From positions 19,660,738 through 19,724,737 of the forward strand of contig CM076663.1 in assembly GCA_038496675.1 (NCBI GenBank): a DNA stretch of 64,000 nt. Reading direction: 5' to 3'. This stretch comes from Rachycentron canadum. Taxonomy: Eukaryota; Chordata; Actinopteri; Carangiformes; Rachycentridae. Every line of letters starts with the position of its first letter. The stretch's first letter is position 1. A program made the position numbers and the translations under genes. Below the pieces are notes generated by a model. That model ran no database searches. It saw only the letters and a list, made by a program, of their open reading frames with translations, and was not told the DNA's origin. Shown here one piece after another: positions 10,926-23,290 of the stretch.

Positions 10926-12011
10926 ACCAGCGAGTAGCACTGTGATTACTTTTTATAATGTATTTTCTTTTTTGCCCTGGGTTTGTCCTCTCAGGTTACA
11001 AATAAGCATCAGATATCTATAAAAGAAACAGTGATACTATGCTAACAACCCAGACAGAGAAAGCACAGACACCAATTAGAATCTATTGTTTTCGCTTTTT
11101 TCATTTTTAGAAGTAGTTCATTAAGTCAGACTGAAGCAGGAATTCAGGATTGAAATTTAACGCCATCCCAGGCCACACGCGCATCAACCTTCAGACCGCT
11201 GAGTTCGTTGGCTGACTTTATTTGTTGATGTAACAAGTACCAGACTAGTGAGAAATTTGACCATGACTTTCCTCTGGGAGGAAAACTATCCAGACTACAA
11301 AATATAATCATTTGTGACTGACCAACAAATATGAAAGAAATAGTTACACGTTTTACGATGATTTAAAAAAAAAAAACAATTTTACCAAATGCATGTTACT
11401 GAAGTAGAAAGCGGAGGCAACATGGGCAGATGCAAGCTATGATTATATTATGGCTCTTTCTCTTGCTCTGGACGAAGGTCAACACAAATGGGACTTCTCT
11501 GGTTAGATAGCCATGGTCAAAGGCAAACTCAGTGTAGAGAAACTGGCAGCAGCAGTGTGGACGCACGCACACACTGCAGCTGCAGTTCAACAAAGCAGTG
11601 TCATGTACAGATGTGAGTACATATGGTCAAATAAACCCTCAAGCCACCAAGAAATTTTGCGGTGTTCCCAACGGGCTGACCGCCATTGATTCGGTCCTGG
11701 CACTTCTGGGACTAAAACTTGTACGCCCTCGTAGATTTCTGTCAGGGAGGTATGGAGTTAACATGATCATCAACATCAACACCTCCTATGTTTCACAGGT
11801 TGTTTGATGTTTAGAACAAACTTGTACTTGAACTCTGCTGTTGTAATAAAAACCACTCAGCCTATGGTCAATTGATAGTGTAATACATTGACTTTACATG
11901 TTATGTACTGACTAAAAAATTTGGATTTAATGTTTAACTAGACTTTATTGGGAACTATTATATATGTATACAACAATGCCTGCTTATCTTGGCCATGGTT
12001 GTAGGCTGCTG
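10926..12011. other. Non-coding DNA, nothing recognised
   Basis: Includes a small A-rich run near 11365. A 69-codon plus-strand frame at 11598-11807 has no recognisable family. Confidence 0.45.
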
Positions 12012-13010
12012 AAGTGTCACATGGGTGCAGGCGTGGACAATAACAACCTAGTACTGTACTTAGGTACATATTTCAAGTATCAATACTGTACCTGAGTATT
12101 AGATTTTTAGAAACTTGTGAAAATTGTACTGCACTGAAAATTGTAATTGTGATTCCGCTGCACATTTCTGTGAAATACATGTTACTTTGAAACAGAGCGT
12201 TTAGTAAGCGGAACAAATTTTCTTTTATTTTGAAAAGGTGATAGACCGCAAAAACTAATCACAGCCAATCTAACCAATGTCAGCCATGTTGCTGCTGCAT
12301 TTTGAACCCGTCAGTGTCAGATGAAGACGAGGCAGAAGATTCTTCAGAAGATCTCAAGTCCATGTTTACGATGACTAAACTCAACACTGCCTAGGATATG
12401 GAAAAAAAAACATTATGTCTTATTACTGATGTAATTGTTTGTACATTGTTTCTACAGTGTGTATCATATGCGACAAGCTTTTATTCTACAGGTTCTACAG
12501 TCATTCATTGGGTTGATTTCAGAGTCATTAGGTTTTGTAATTGTGTAACAATAAAAATGTGTTATGAGCGAATGTATTATGAAACTGCAAAAACTAGTCT
12601 AGGAGTCTGCAGCAACAGACTCAGTGACACCAGCATCCGATACAAACAAGGATCTTTAATGTAAGGTTCAGAGAAGGGAATGGATCCTAGAAGCTGAGGG
12701 CAGGATGTCCACTGAAGCTGTCCGGAGGATGAGACCAAGTGTTGAGGGGAGTAGACCAGAGACACGGCACAAGATCATAAGCTAATCACGAGTGAAACAG
12801 GGGTTTTGTGTTACCACGAGCAGAGCAGGACTATCTGGCAGTGAGTGGAAGCTGAGCCGGGGTTCAGACAGACATACAGACACAGATGAGCTGTGACATT
12901 TTTAATATTTAAGTATTCAGTATTTAAGTAAAATCATCTACTTCAGAAATTTAACTGAATTAAAAACTGCACAACTTTAATTTAGGAGTAATTTTGAATC
13001 AGGAGTGTCT
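12012..13010 (+). mobile_element. Decayed hAT-type element, AGTAC-rich family
   Basis: The left part (12030-12200) repeats the pattern of the MITE at 399: CTAGTACTGTACTTAGGTAC, ATACTGTACCTGAGTATTAG and a TGCTACTTTGAA-like stretch. The middle (12245-12380) holds ATCACAGCCAATC, CATTTTGAACCCGTCAGTG and CAGAAGATTCTTCAGAAGATCTCAAG, which I recall from the longer, internal version of that hAT family. The right part (12905-12990) returns to AGTATTTAAGTAAAATC. No intact transposase frame remains. Confidence 0.5.
12590..12900. repeat. Repeat insertion inside the hAT remnant
   Basis: A GC-richer block (AGACTCAGTGACACCAGCATCC, ACAAGGATCTTTAATGTAAGG, CATAAGCTAATCACGAGTG and so on) separates the two AGTAC-rich parts. 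Its wording resembles the GACCCAAATGCAGA-type repeat at 9.2 kb, but the match is loose. Boundaries are approximate. Confidence 0.3.
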
Positions 13011-15369
13011 GGAACTCAACTCAGATACACAACTTAGATACACTATGTTTCCAGGTCAAATACTAATTGGAGTCTGTATGAGATAATATATTGTTTATTA
13101 ATTATTTGTGTATAAACTAATGTCAGGTTAATTTAATCATTAGCTCTTTGCAGGCAGCATGACGGTGTTGTTGTCACTCATTTGCATTTCCTGTCATCTG
13201 CAGCCTGAATGTGATACATTAAGAATCTCTGAGAAGATACTGACCACACACAGCTGTTGAAATGTTTTTCACCATCGAAAGCTTCATAAATAAATACGTT
13301 TTTTATTCATTGTAATGTCTTCTGTGGAGCTTTGAACTGAACCAACCAAGCGTGACACATGACATTATCACAATACATGAATGTAATGTATGTATACGGA
13401 GCTATAAGAGACTCATCTGACACCGCGTTGAGGCTGACATCAAACATCAACTCAATAGAAATGTCATTAACACATACTGCTGTGGCTTCAACATGTCAGA
13501 GGAGCTCTTCTTTATGAGATGGCACATTTCACAGAGGCAAAGGTAATCACATGGAATGGCATCACACGTGGGACCAAATGAGGAAGAAAAAGGACTGATG
13601 TGAGACAAGGTAGATATTTTGGGCAGAGAGAATGAGAGAAGAGCAAAGAGGTGCACCGCAGAGAGGAAAGGCAGAGATGATGGATTGAACATGAGAAGAT
13701 AATGAGGAATGAAATGCTGTTCAACAAAATGTCATCTCTCAGACAGTGGTCTGGGGAGCACTGCTGCCATTTCACCGAGATTGTTACTGTAGATAAATTT
13801 CACCTACAAAGACATCAATTCCTCGGATGCAGCATTTCCTGGATTTTGCAGCGATAGAGGCAGGCTTTGAAAAACCTGGCTTTGAAAGCGGACAGAGTGC
13901 CAGTCCCAATGAGGCTGCTTTGGCATCGAGATGAAGGTTGAATAGGAAGAGTGCACACATATATCTTTAGATCAAAACCACTTGCTATGAGCATTTCTTA
14001 TTAGTGCGGGTATTCAAATCTCAAAGGGAAAAATGCCACTGTGACTTTACCATCTTCCAGCAGAGCTGCCTGTGGTAAAACTGATCAACCTAAACACAGA
14101 TAATTTGCTTTAGCTAAGGTGTTTTAGAATAGTAAAGGTTATCTGTCATTTTGTTTAACCAATATATAGCAGCTACATTCATATTTTTGTGCCAAGGTTT
14201 TTTTTAGCCACAGATTTTAAAGTCCGAGTTTTTCAGTGCCGGTTGTTAAAGGCCAGTGGATGTTTGAGGACTGAGAAAAGGTCAACAAGCTATCAATTAA
14301 AAGGTGGTAAAAGAAGTTGCACATGCTATTTCTTTGTGTGACTTTGAAAATCTTACAAAACTTTGCACAAACGACAGAATACTGCATTTTAAAAGCCAAG
14401 ATGTTCCATTTGAAAAGTTCAAAGCAGAGGTCAAATAACAGCGGTTTGTCCTCTCCAGTGGTAAAGAAGAAGAAATAACAAGCAATAATTACAGGCTGAC
14501 TTCTGAATGAAACAGGGTCCTCTGCAAACACAGCAGGGGAATTGGAGAACACCTCCTAAGCGCCGACGTGTCACGTCCCTGTAATAATGTTTATATGCTT
14601 TTCCTTAAAATGCTGTGACCTTCCATTAACTTTAAAGTTTCCAAAACAGTGTGCATGTAATCTTTGAAAATATTGCAAGTGTGACGAATTGCAACATAAG
14701 GTCGCACTTCAGCAGGGTGCAATTATGTTCACACCACTTGTATTTGCAATAAAACATCATTCAAGGTGCTGTAAAAACAAGTTTTACTTTTACATTAACA
14801 CGAGTACACAGTAACTACACAGCCAGAGTTCAGTAAACTAATGCATGCTGTCTGGGCTTTTTAGCTCTGCTTTGTAGTAAATAGACTTTTTAATGGTATA
14901 GTAATGTTTTCTCAGATAACACTGATTTAACTTGCTGCATTTTGTCTTTGTAGAGCAATAAAGATATTGTTGAGATCTGGAATCATGGCAACATCCCCAA
15001 ATATAAACTTTGATGGGGCAGGTTCAAAACAGCCCCCCTGAATTACCCGCAGGTGAAATATTTTACAGCACAAATGGATAGGGGGTGGAGTAGATTCATG
15101 TTTTTCATTTGCATTTTACAGTTTTAATGTCTCAACAACAATTATGATAATGGTTGCATGCATTGGGAATGGGTGGGAATAGGATAATGGAAAGCTCTGA
15201 TGTGATATCAAAGAGTAATTCTGATTATGCTGTACTAATGCAACATAAGTAATCAAGGATACCAGAGAGACTAAGATGGTAAATTGGCTGTTGGTGTGAC
15301 TGGAGTATGAATGCCTGATAGATCCAGGGATGAAACTATAAACTCAGAGATCTAAGAAGCTTTTTTTTT
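13011..15369. other. Non-coding DNA, nothing recognised
   Basis: Unique-looking AT-rich sequence. The minus-strand frames at 13447-13775 and 14217-14552 are under 112 codons and show no family resemblance. Confidence 0.5.
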
Positions 15370-15432
15370 TCATGCCCTTGCAACCTGGGATAGTTCCCAG
15401 CCCCAATGACCTGGAACGGCCGGAAAATGGCT
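15370..15432 (-). mobile_element. Teleost repeat 3' end, reverse copy
   Basis: CTTGCAACCTGGGATAGTTCC, then CCCAATGACCTGGAACGGCC and GAAAATGG, is the reverse complement of the end of the CCAATCCCAGCTG-type repeat. It leads straight into the GGAT-type tract, as usual for this family. Confidence 0.5.
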
Positions 15433-15800
15433 AGATGAATGGTTGAATGGATGGTTAGCTGGACGGCTAGATAGAGTTTGTAAAGATGTCAGGATGGAGG
15501 GCTAAGTGACTGATAGATTGTTGAATGAATAGGAGTGGAAAGCTGGATGAAGGGGTGGGTGAATGATTGCACCACAAGTATAGAAAATGAATAGATAAAT
15601 GGAAAAAATGTATATGGCTTGTTAGACAACTGAATGGTTGGAAGGGAGGATGCATGGAGGTGGTATACAACATAGATGGAGGGAGTGGGTATAGAAAATG
15701 AACAGATTAAAGGGCAGATGGATGGATAGTTGGAAGGAAGGATGGAAGGCTGAATGAATAAAGCAGGTGTAGAAAATGAATTATGAATAGGTGGGTGTAG
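15433..15800. repeat. Degenerate GGAT/TGAA tetranucleotide tract
   Basis: Many diverged units of ATGG, TGAA and GGAT type (for example AATGGTTGAATGGATGG, GATGGATGGATAGTTGG). It also contains a longer recurring motif, GTATAGAAAATGAA, at about 15578, 15690 and 15768, so part of it is a higher-order repeat. Confidence 0.8.
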
Positions 15801-15837
15801 AACATGGATGAAAGTGGTACTGAATAATTACACTTCA

Positions 15838-16400
15838 CATTTACATTTACTCATTTGGCAGAAATTACAAGACTTCAGTGCAGTAGGAGACCTTGGATTA
15901 AGTACAAAGTGCAAAATCTGTTCAACAGGACAAAGTGCAAAGAGATCAGGTAAGTAAGATTTGCACAGTTGCTGTGCCTGAAGGTTGCTGGGTAAATTAC
16001 TGAGCGCAACTGGTCAGAGGATATGTGACCATCAATCATGACACCAAGGTTTCTTGTTTCTTGAGGACTGTAGAGTCAAGTTTTATGTTGGTATTGTGAT
16101 CGAGAGACTGATTGACCAGGATGACAAAGAGTTCAGTCATAGTGAGGTTTTGCTAAAGTTGGCATTCCTTCATCTCTACAGACACGATGAACCACGATCC
16201 ACACCGAGACCATGGTGTAATCTGGAAAGAATAACAGGTATAGTTTGTTATTGACTGCTCAATAATAGAAGCTATGTGAGCTGGATGATTGGACTCAAGG
16301 AGGTGGTGCATGTTGCACCAAGCCCTGGGGCAGCCCTGTGGATATGACACATTGAACGCCTTGCTTTGAAACCAAGTATGTGTTTTAACCAAAAACCTAT
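15838..16400. mobile_element. Decayed teleost dispersed repeat
   Basis: Begins with ATTTACATTTACTCATTTGGCA, the diverged form of a motif found at the end of many fish repeats. It continues with GTTTCTTGTTTCTTGAGGACTG, AGAGTTCAGTCATAGTGAGG and CCAAGCCCTGGGGCAGCCC in the order I recall from one long fish repeat. Class is not assigned. The frames at 16054-16254 and 16153-16422 are its by-products. Confidence 0.4.
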
Positions 16401-16759
16401 TTGGCCCCAAAAGCACAAACAATAAAACACGGACTTATAAAAGAGCTTAGATGATGAATGGCCAGCAGTGACTGAAGGCTGCAATGGTAATGAGGAGCAC
16501 GACAGGTATGAGGGTTATGATCCTTAGGCACAGGAAATATAGGTTAGCCATAAGGGAAAAAACATAGAACTGCTGGAGTTACACGTAATACTGCACTGAC
16601 AAACTGGCTGATGAGATGATGAGGAGCAGGGGCACTGACCGATGAGTGGAGCAGGTGAGGAACAGGTAGGACCACACCCAGAGACAAATATAAAAATACA
16701 GAGAGAGAGAGTGAGAGGCAGTCGACACAAGGAAAACGGCCAGAGCCTCGACCGTGTGT
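16401..16759. other. Non-coding DNA between repeats
   Basis: Nothing firm recognised. The GAGAGAGAGTGAGAGGCAG stretch near 16700 is simple sequence. Confidence 0.4.
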
Positions 16760-17115
16760 TGAAGTAGGTACAGGAAATGGATGGAGGAGTGGATAGGTGG
16801 ATGGATGGACTGTTGCATGGATGGGGAAACAGCGAATGATGAATGACAGATGAATGAAAATGAGTGACTGAATGGACAGATGTATGGATGCATAGACTGA
16901 TAGATGATTGAATGGATGGGTAGAATGACGGATGCAGGTAGAAGGACACAAAATGGACGGTGGGTGGAGTGAAGACAATAAATTGGCTGATGCGTTGGAT
17001 GGATCGCAGCTTGGATGACCCAGGTACAGTACATGAACAGATGAATGAATGGGTGACAGATGAGTTACAGAAATGGAATGAATGCAGAGTTAACATGATA
17101 GATGGATGGACACTA
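16760..17115. repeat. Degenerate GGAT tetranucleotide tract, second
   Basis: Units such as GGATGGAGGAGTGGATAGG, ATGGATGGACTG and GAATGGATGGGTAGAATGACG. It is the source of three overlapping minus-strand frames of 144-190 codons that translate into His/Pro/Ser/Ile-rich low-complexity protein, which are not genes. It recalls the tract 1.3 kb upstream and may be part of the same expanded array, split by the decayed repeat. Confidence 0.8.
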
Positions 17116-18224
17116 CCTAATTAGTGCTTGCTGTCAATCTATTTCTTCATCAAAATCAGAAAACTCAAACCAGCAAATAATGCTGGATCCTTACAGGAGG
17201 TGACTGGTGACACTAAATGTGTGATAAGTACAATTTCAAATCTGCCAGTCTTTCACTCAAACTTTTCATTAAATCCATCCTCTGTGCATATTAAGATTCT
17301 CCAGACATCTTAATAGAAAAGGAGTACTGATCAATTTGTTTCTCAAACTCACACTTCAACCTAACACGAGATGCAAATGAGCAGGCGAACAGTTCATTAT
17401 TTTTAATCCTTCATCTTATTTTGGGGGAAATCATGTTTGCTCAACAATGAAATACTTATTAGCACCCCAGACAAAGGACGTTGTGATTGACAGGATTATA
17501 TTTAAACAAAGGCAGTGGTTAATCACTTCTCTCCGCACAAGGGCACACAGCCTGGTATTTGTTCTCTATCTCCAATTAAACAGAATTACATTCCATAATA
17601 CAGTGTAAAAGCTGCAGCGTGTTTCAGACCTTAAAACTGACTTGTGCTGAATGATTTCAAGGAAAAAAGGGTTCACAAAGGTAACAGACAACAATAAACC
17701 AGTCAGGGTTGTGAGATGCTTACCCGACAGTGTGTGGTCACCCTCAACTGCAGCTTGACACACAAAAAAAAAAAAAAAAAAAATCAAGCTTTGCGGTAAT
17801 AGACAAGAATGGCCTCTTGAGTCAAGTACTTTCCTTTAGAACCATTTCAGTGCTGTTACAGATGAGTTCAGTTAGTTCAGCCACCCTCTTATTTACCACC
17901 ATCAATAGTTTTTCTGCTGCGACTTTGCACAATTTCATTTTCCACCACACCTGGACATCATTTAGAAAAGACTGACCCTAAACACACTCTTGCAATATTA
18001 CAAAAAATATTTGAAGCACTTGAGAGGCCTAAAGGTTCCCTTAAAGTTGCACTGTGGGAGCCTAAATCCAATTTTGAATCAAACTAACAATAAAATGACT
18101 TTATTAGCTTTATTTTTCGACAGTAGCCATAATGACACAATTAAGCTTTGAGCATTTTGTGGTGGACTTGCTGGACATTAAGTGTAATACAGGTAAGTAC
18201 AATGATACAATCAAGGCATTATTA
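17116..18224. other. Non-coding DNA with an A20 run
   Basis: Unique-looking; it holds a run of 20 A at 17764-17783. No exon recognised. Confidence 0.5.
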
Positions 18225-18330
18225 GTGTGTGCACTCATCCATGCAGGGGAACTGGAGCCAATCCCAGCTGACATTGCGTGAGGGCAGGGTACACACTGGA
18301 CAGGTGTCAGCAGGGCCTATAGAGACACAA
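18225..18330 (+). mobile_element. Teleost repeat fragment, CCAATCCCAGCTGACATT type
   Basis: ACTGGAGCCAATCCCAGCTG, GAGGGCAGGGTACACACTGG and ACAGGTGTCAGCAGGGCC follow the order of the abundant fish repeat also seen at 10825-10925, here with more of the downstream part. Confidence 0.65.
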
Positions 18331-18640
18331 AGCTAAATCATACAGTTAAAGTATTAATAAAATACTATTATAGTTTACAGACCAATTTCTTGGTTAAACA
18401 GTCCACCTTAGCAAAGCTGTGTTCGCACAGATTTTCTGTCTAATGAGTAAGGGCATATTTTCAAAATGTTATTTTTGTCCCCCTGACTTTTCCCGTTTTG
18501 GGTTTTCTTATTAAGGTTGTACCTCCTTAATGGCTCAGGGTATTTTGGACTTTTTGGAATGCAGCCTGAGAGGAAGACCTGTAGACACTACTCAGGGCTG
18601 AAAAGGATTGTTTTAAAGCTGTTACATTTAATATTTTCCT

Positions 18641-18652
18641 ACACACACACAC

Positions 18653-18700
<48 letters not shown>
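18641..18700. repeat. Compound microsatellite (AC)6(AT)4(GT)20
   Basis: Six AC units, four AT units and twenty GT units in direct succession. The AC and GT parts are complementary across the AT centre, so at least 12 bp plus the AT core can fold as a hairpin. Confidence 0.97.
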
Positions 18701-18702
<2 letters not shown>

Positions 18703-20159
18703 CCATGTTCCCAGATGTCTGTAATTACATTGGTAAGAACAAAGGTATCACAAGTGATAGAAATAACAATCTAAACCATGAAGATAAATCGGGATCCAAT
18801 AGTTTGTCAGTTGCGAGTTGTGACAGTTGTGACAGAACATGCCCATCTTTTCACTCTTTATTTCTCATAGCATTAATCTATAGCTATATTTAGTGCACAT
18901 AAACATTGGTGACCCGTGCTGGTTATAAATGGGTTTAGATAACCTGCTGTGGCTATTAGAGTATTGCCTGCTTCCTAGTAAAATGATAATATGTTTTTTT
19001 GGATACTGTGTAAATAACCTTGTTTCTACTTTCCCTCTGCGTATCTGTTTAAATGCAACAAAGGAAGCTGAATTTGTACAGTGACTAGTGGAGGACTAGG
19101 GGTTTCCTGGGGTGACTGATAGCGCTCCCTCTCCATCTGTATCAAGCAGCTGCTCAAATGATAAGGGTTGATAGAACACCTCACTCACACTGATACCATC
19201 ACCCGTTCATCCCCGGATGTATATAGAGTGACTCATTTTCCACAGAACCACGCATTTATGCTTTGAATACAACAATTTGTAGGAAAATGTGAGGTGTAAA
19301 AAAAGCTAAACCCCCCATGATATGCTCAGCAGGTTTGGAACATTATTGCTCCACGAGAATCAATCTCTTGGTGATTTTAATACACTGGCCGTTGATATGC
19401 TCTCCTTACTTCTCCAGAATGATCAGTGAGGGAGTTGCCTCCAATCATTTTGTCTCCGTTGAACGCCACAAGGATTCATGACACGCTCAATTGAAATTTT
19501 CCATCCGTGAATATTCTGTGCCGTCAAATGCTGCTCACAGGAGGTGCTTGAAAAATATCTATACCTGCCTCTCCCCATGTTTTACACTGAATGAGCTTCA
19601 CTCAGTATCTGCATACAGAACTACTGACTCGGGTCAACTGAGTTCTAAATAAACAGACTTAATATTCAAAGGAAATGTCTTAAGGCGTCAGATCTCCACA
19701 TAGATATGCGGTAGACACCAGATTTGACCACATCATTTGATAAGACTTCTTCCCTGTGGCCATATGAAAAATGGGATTTCCTGATGATTCAGTTTTGAAT
19801 TGTACAACAGCCTACACCCTGTGTGAGAGCACAATTACCAGTCTTTGTATTGATGAGGCTGAAAGTTGTAATTAAACTTCCTACACACTCTCTAATGCTC
19901 CTCCTTTCCCAGGAGTCCTTCATGTCATTCTTTCACTGACTTTTGTCTTTCCATGTTGGCCTTTTTTTAAACTTGATTTAAACTTGATTAAACTCAATGA
20001 TCTTTTCGGAAACGACCCAATACAGCCCCATCGAAACTCAGCGTTCATGAACTTAATAATGAGGAGAAAAAAATTCCTCCAGCCTAAACAACCTTTCTTC
20101 CAACCTCCCTATAGGAGCCACAGGAGAGTCTCTTGAAAAAGCTCAAGTACAGTGGCAGG
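18701..20159. other. Non-coding DNA, possibly part conserved
   Basis: No exon or repeat recognised. The stretch 19380-19560 has balanced composition and no homopolymers (for example CCAATCATTTTGTCTCCG, CGCTCAATTGAAATTTTCC) and could be a conserved non-coding element, but nothing here proves it. Confidence 0.4.
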
Positions 20160-21090
20160 GGTACTACACCTTAATTGTCTTGGTTACAATAATAAACACA
20201 AAGACAGAGAGCAATGTACATCAACATAGTTACTATAACAGCGCTCATGAGGTTTAGGCTCAATGACGACTTGATTCAGTTTAGGAAAAGGTGGTGATTT
20301 GGGTTAAAATAAGTACTTCCTCAACATTAAATTATTTTGATTGTCACAATAATAACAACATAGTTAACTTTGTGGATCGATCATGGATATTGGAAAAATT
20401 TCCCCATAGACATCTGTACAATCAGACTTCTTTTAACAACCAGTGGAGTCGTCCCCTGATGGTCATTAGATAGACGCAGGTTTAAGACACTTGAGCATTG
20501 ACTTAACTTAACAGACCTGTAGTCAACGTACGCCTTTACATACAGTCTACGGTTGACTCACACTGTCATTTGTTTAAAAGTTAGAGAAGCTGCGCTGGTT
20601 CAAATGGAAACACTTCATCAAAATTTGATCATTTAATTTGCAATAATTTGCAGGTTACATCTTATCTATGGTTTAGGTGCTTAATCTACTTGGTTAGGTT
20701 TAGGATGGTGACAGATGGTCACTTGGGTTAAACTCAGTACTTCCTCAACATTAGATGTTCTTTGTTGTCATGGTTACAGTAATAACAACATGGTTACGTT
20801 TGTTGAAGGGTCATAGATAATATAAAGAACTATTTTCACGTGGGAATCAAACGCTGCTCTCCTGTGTCATATTCCTGTGTTTTGTTGACCCATCCATCCA
20901 CCCCTACCTCCTCCTGACGTGGACTTTGTCGCTCTATAAACTACATCAACACACTTTTCCCTTTTGATCCTGTCATCGTGACTACGACCACTAGATGTCA
21001 CCAAGCAACGGCTGACCCTAACCCGATGAGGTCATAGTAGGCACAGAGGACTTATGGGCTCGTTTTTCCAGAGGGGCGGTCTCAAGTGTA
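20160..21090 (+). mobile_element. Composite teleost repeat with internal duplication
   Basis: Two diverged copies of one block lie at about 20272-20400 and 20692-20835. Both hold TTGGGTTAAA, AGTACTTCCTCAACATTA, TGTCA, AATAACAACAT and GGTTA or AGTTA. The second continues with TTTTCACGTGGGAATC, GTTTTGTTGACCCATCCATCC and CACTAGATGTCACCAAGCAA, which I recall from a common fish repeat. A family-2 repeat (20400-20655) separates the two. Element class is unknown. Confidence 0.55.
20400..20655 (+). mobile_element. Family-2 dispersed repeat, copy a
   Basis: CCCCATAGACATCTGTACA, CAGACTTCTTTTAACAACCAG, TGGAGTCGTCCCCTGATGGTC and GGTTTAAGACACTTGAGCATTG match the copy at 28.7 kb. Similarity continues past the usual end with GAAGCTGCGCTGGTTCAAAT, GGAAACACTT and TTTGATCATTTAATTTGCAA. 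I recall it as an abundant teleost short repeat. There is no coding capacity. Confidence 0.7.
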
Positions 21091-22807
21091 CCAGGTTTGA
21101 TTCAGTGATATTTGGTCCAGACCCAAAGTAATTAGACAACACAGCATTAGCAGCAGCCTTATGCATCTTCAATTAATGAGCAGCAGTAAAAAACAGAAGC
21201 AGTACATGTCATCAGAATCAATGTAATGCACTTCACTGCTCACACTGTCCATCTTGTCTCAGAAAATACATTTTCCTCCTACAATGATTGATGCCCCACA
21301 CAATCAGAGCTGATAGCAAATCCACTCAAGCACTGACATATTGACACACAGACTAAACAAATGAATCGTCCCCTACCCAGACCCAGGTAGATAGGGACAA
21401 AACCCGATCTTCTTGGGTTCGTAAGAACCAAGCAAGATCTCTATCACTTGTGTCAGTGTATCCTGCTCCAAGGTTAATAATAAATCAACAAAATAGTTAT
21501 GGGGGAACTCTTTCTCTTCCTTCTTGGGTCTTTATTGCAGTGGAAAACTGAACTGAAACTTGACATTCTCCTATTTAAACACAACCCCAAATCTTACTCA
21601 TGTTTTCTTAAAAGCTAGATGGTGCAAACCTGAATTCAACTATATTTTTTACTTTTCACTCAGCCAAGTCATTTAGAATAAATTATTTCAAAGAGGAATG
21701 TGACAATAATAAATTTCCCCTTGGAAAGTGTAGACACAGAGCCTCAGGTGGATGTTAGGATAGAGACTGGGCTCATGAAATGCGATGTGAACAGCAGCAC
21801 AGGGAGCAGTAGCAGCAAATGATTCATGTGAGCAGTATGGTAGCTCCCATGAGGCTTTGGCGGTATTCCAGTGGCCAAGACCCATGAGAGCTTTGGTTAT
21901 TGAACAGTAACAAATAAATAAATCATTGCAAAAAACAAAAAAAGAAAAGAAAACTGAAAAACGCAAGGTACACCCATTTAGAGACTGTCCTCTAAAAAAC
22001 AACCCATAGGTCGTCTTCAAGCAGCTTGTTTCGACCATATAGTTTTGTTTTTAGCCTGGAGCTGCTAGCCTCAAGTGCATTTGAGCAGGGGCCCACACAG
22101 GTCTGGTGAACTCACTTCTTTCTAACTCCACACACTAATCTTCAGTCTTTTCATCTCCAATCTAGTATTCTTCAAACCCAATCAATCCTGACTCAAATGA
22201 CATCCCTTTAAGCGTTTTACACCCAACTTCCTGTGGAACCACATAAAAGCTTATGCAGTAGCTTTCCCTGAGAAAGGCAGCAAATTCAATGAAAACCAAA
22301 AAGTGGCATGGCAGGAGCTAATGAGGAAGTAGGCCTGGACTCACTGCATTATATATTTACAGAGGTCAGTGTTAGAAGTACCAATGCATCACCAATTTGA
22401 TTGAGTGGGAGAGGGAACTTCCTCTATTTCCACTAATAACCTTCTCTATTTCTGCTAAAAGACAGAGTGAGTCACAAGGCCAGCATGTGTAAATTACATA
22501 TAATTACAAATTATTATGCGCTTATGGAGTCATTTTCCAAAAAGTGCTCTGTTTGGCTCACGTGAGTGGCATAAAGACATTACAGTGTGTGTTTTTGTTT
22601 AAAAGGTTTGGGGGCACAGTGCTCATTTAAGCTTTTTCAACATTTTCTTTCATCTTGTTATGTTCCCCACAGCTCATATTCACGACTCCTGTAATGCGTG
22701 ATAGGAGCCACGACGTGTTGTAGATCAGCAGAAACAGCGAAAGGCATGGAGCCTTCAAACGGGGCAATTCTGTGCTGAAGTGCGCAGCTAATGATAAGGT
22801 ATGAGTT
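21091..22807. other. Non-coding DNA, nothing recognised
   Basis: Unique-looking. A 116-codon minus-strand frame at 21688-22038 has no recognisable family and contains a phenylalanine-rich stretch from an A/G-rich tract. Confidence 0.5.
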
Positions 22808-23290
22808 TCAATAAGAGCGCAATATATGAGAACTACAGCAGCTAATGGGCTGAAACAAAAGCAGTGGAGTCACTTTAGATGCGAACAGAAGGAAAACAGA
22901 GGGAGAGTGAACAGTTGATGGGGACCACAAACAGTCTGATGAGACACAACTCTTGCTATAACTGTGTCTATGAAAACTGGCATTCCCTACAATTTGCCAC
23001 AACATTAGCTCCATTACAATAGAGTGGAGGTAATGGCATTGATAATTAGATTGTTTAGATGTATTAAAGTAGTGTCCAGAGGGTACATGGGTAAATTTCT
23101 TTATGCAGAAGTGATTTTTATGGGTGGAGTGGAGGGGATGACAGCCAGGCAGCTCTGACACTGTAAAGTCCGACTCTTGGATTTGTGTCTCCATTGCATT
23201 GACAGCCTTGACAATCTGTTTTAAGCCAGGCTGATGGAAATCAATTGATACCAAAAGATGAGCCAATGTGGCTTTAAATGATGACAGCAT
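22808..23290 (-). other. 160-codon open frame, probably chance
   Basis: The longest frame in the window outside the simple-sequence tract. The N-terminal 45 residues (HLLVSIDFHQ, LKQIVKAVNAMETQIQESD) could form an amphipathic helix of the kind found in LINE ORF1 coiled coils. The rest is rich in Ser, His and Cys and looks random. I see no Kozak-like context, splice sites, or repeat similarity within the window. It is recorded because of length; I do not claim a gene. Confidence 0.15.

Noticed and set aside
16524..17096. Longest open frame (190 codons, minus strand) and two overlapping ones
   Set aside because: They are translations of the GGAT-type tandem tract: low-complexity His/Pro/Ser/Ile with the same character in three frames.
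15433..17115. Possible CRISPR-like repeat arrangement
   Set aside because: The units are degenerate tetranucleotides with no spacer structure, and the DNA is from a vertebrate.
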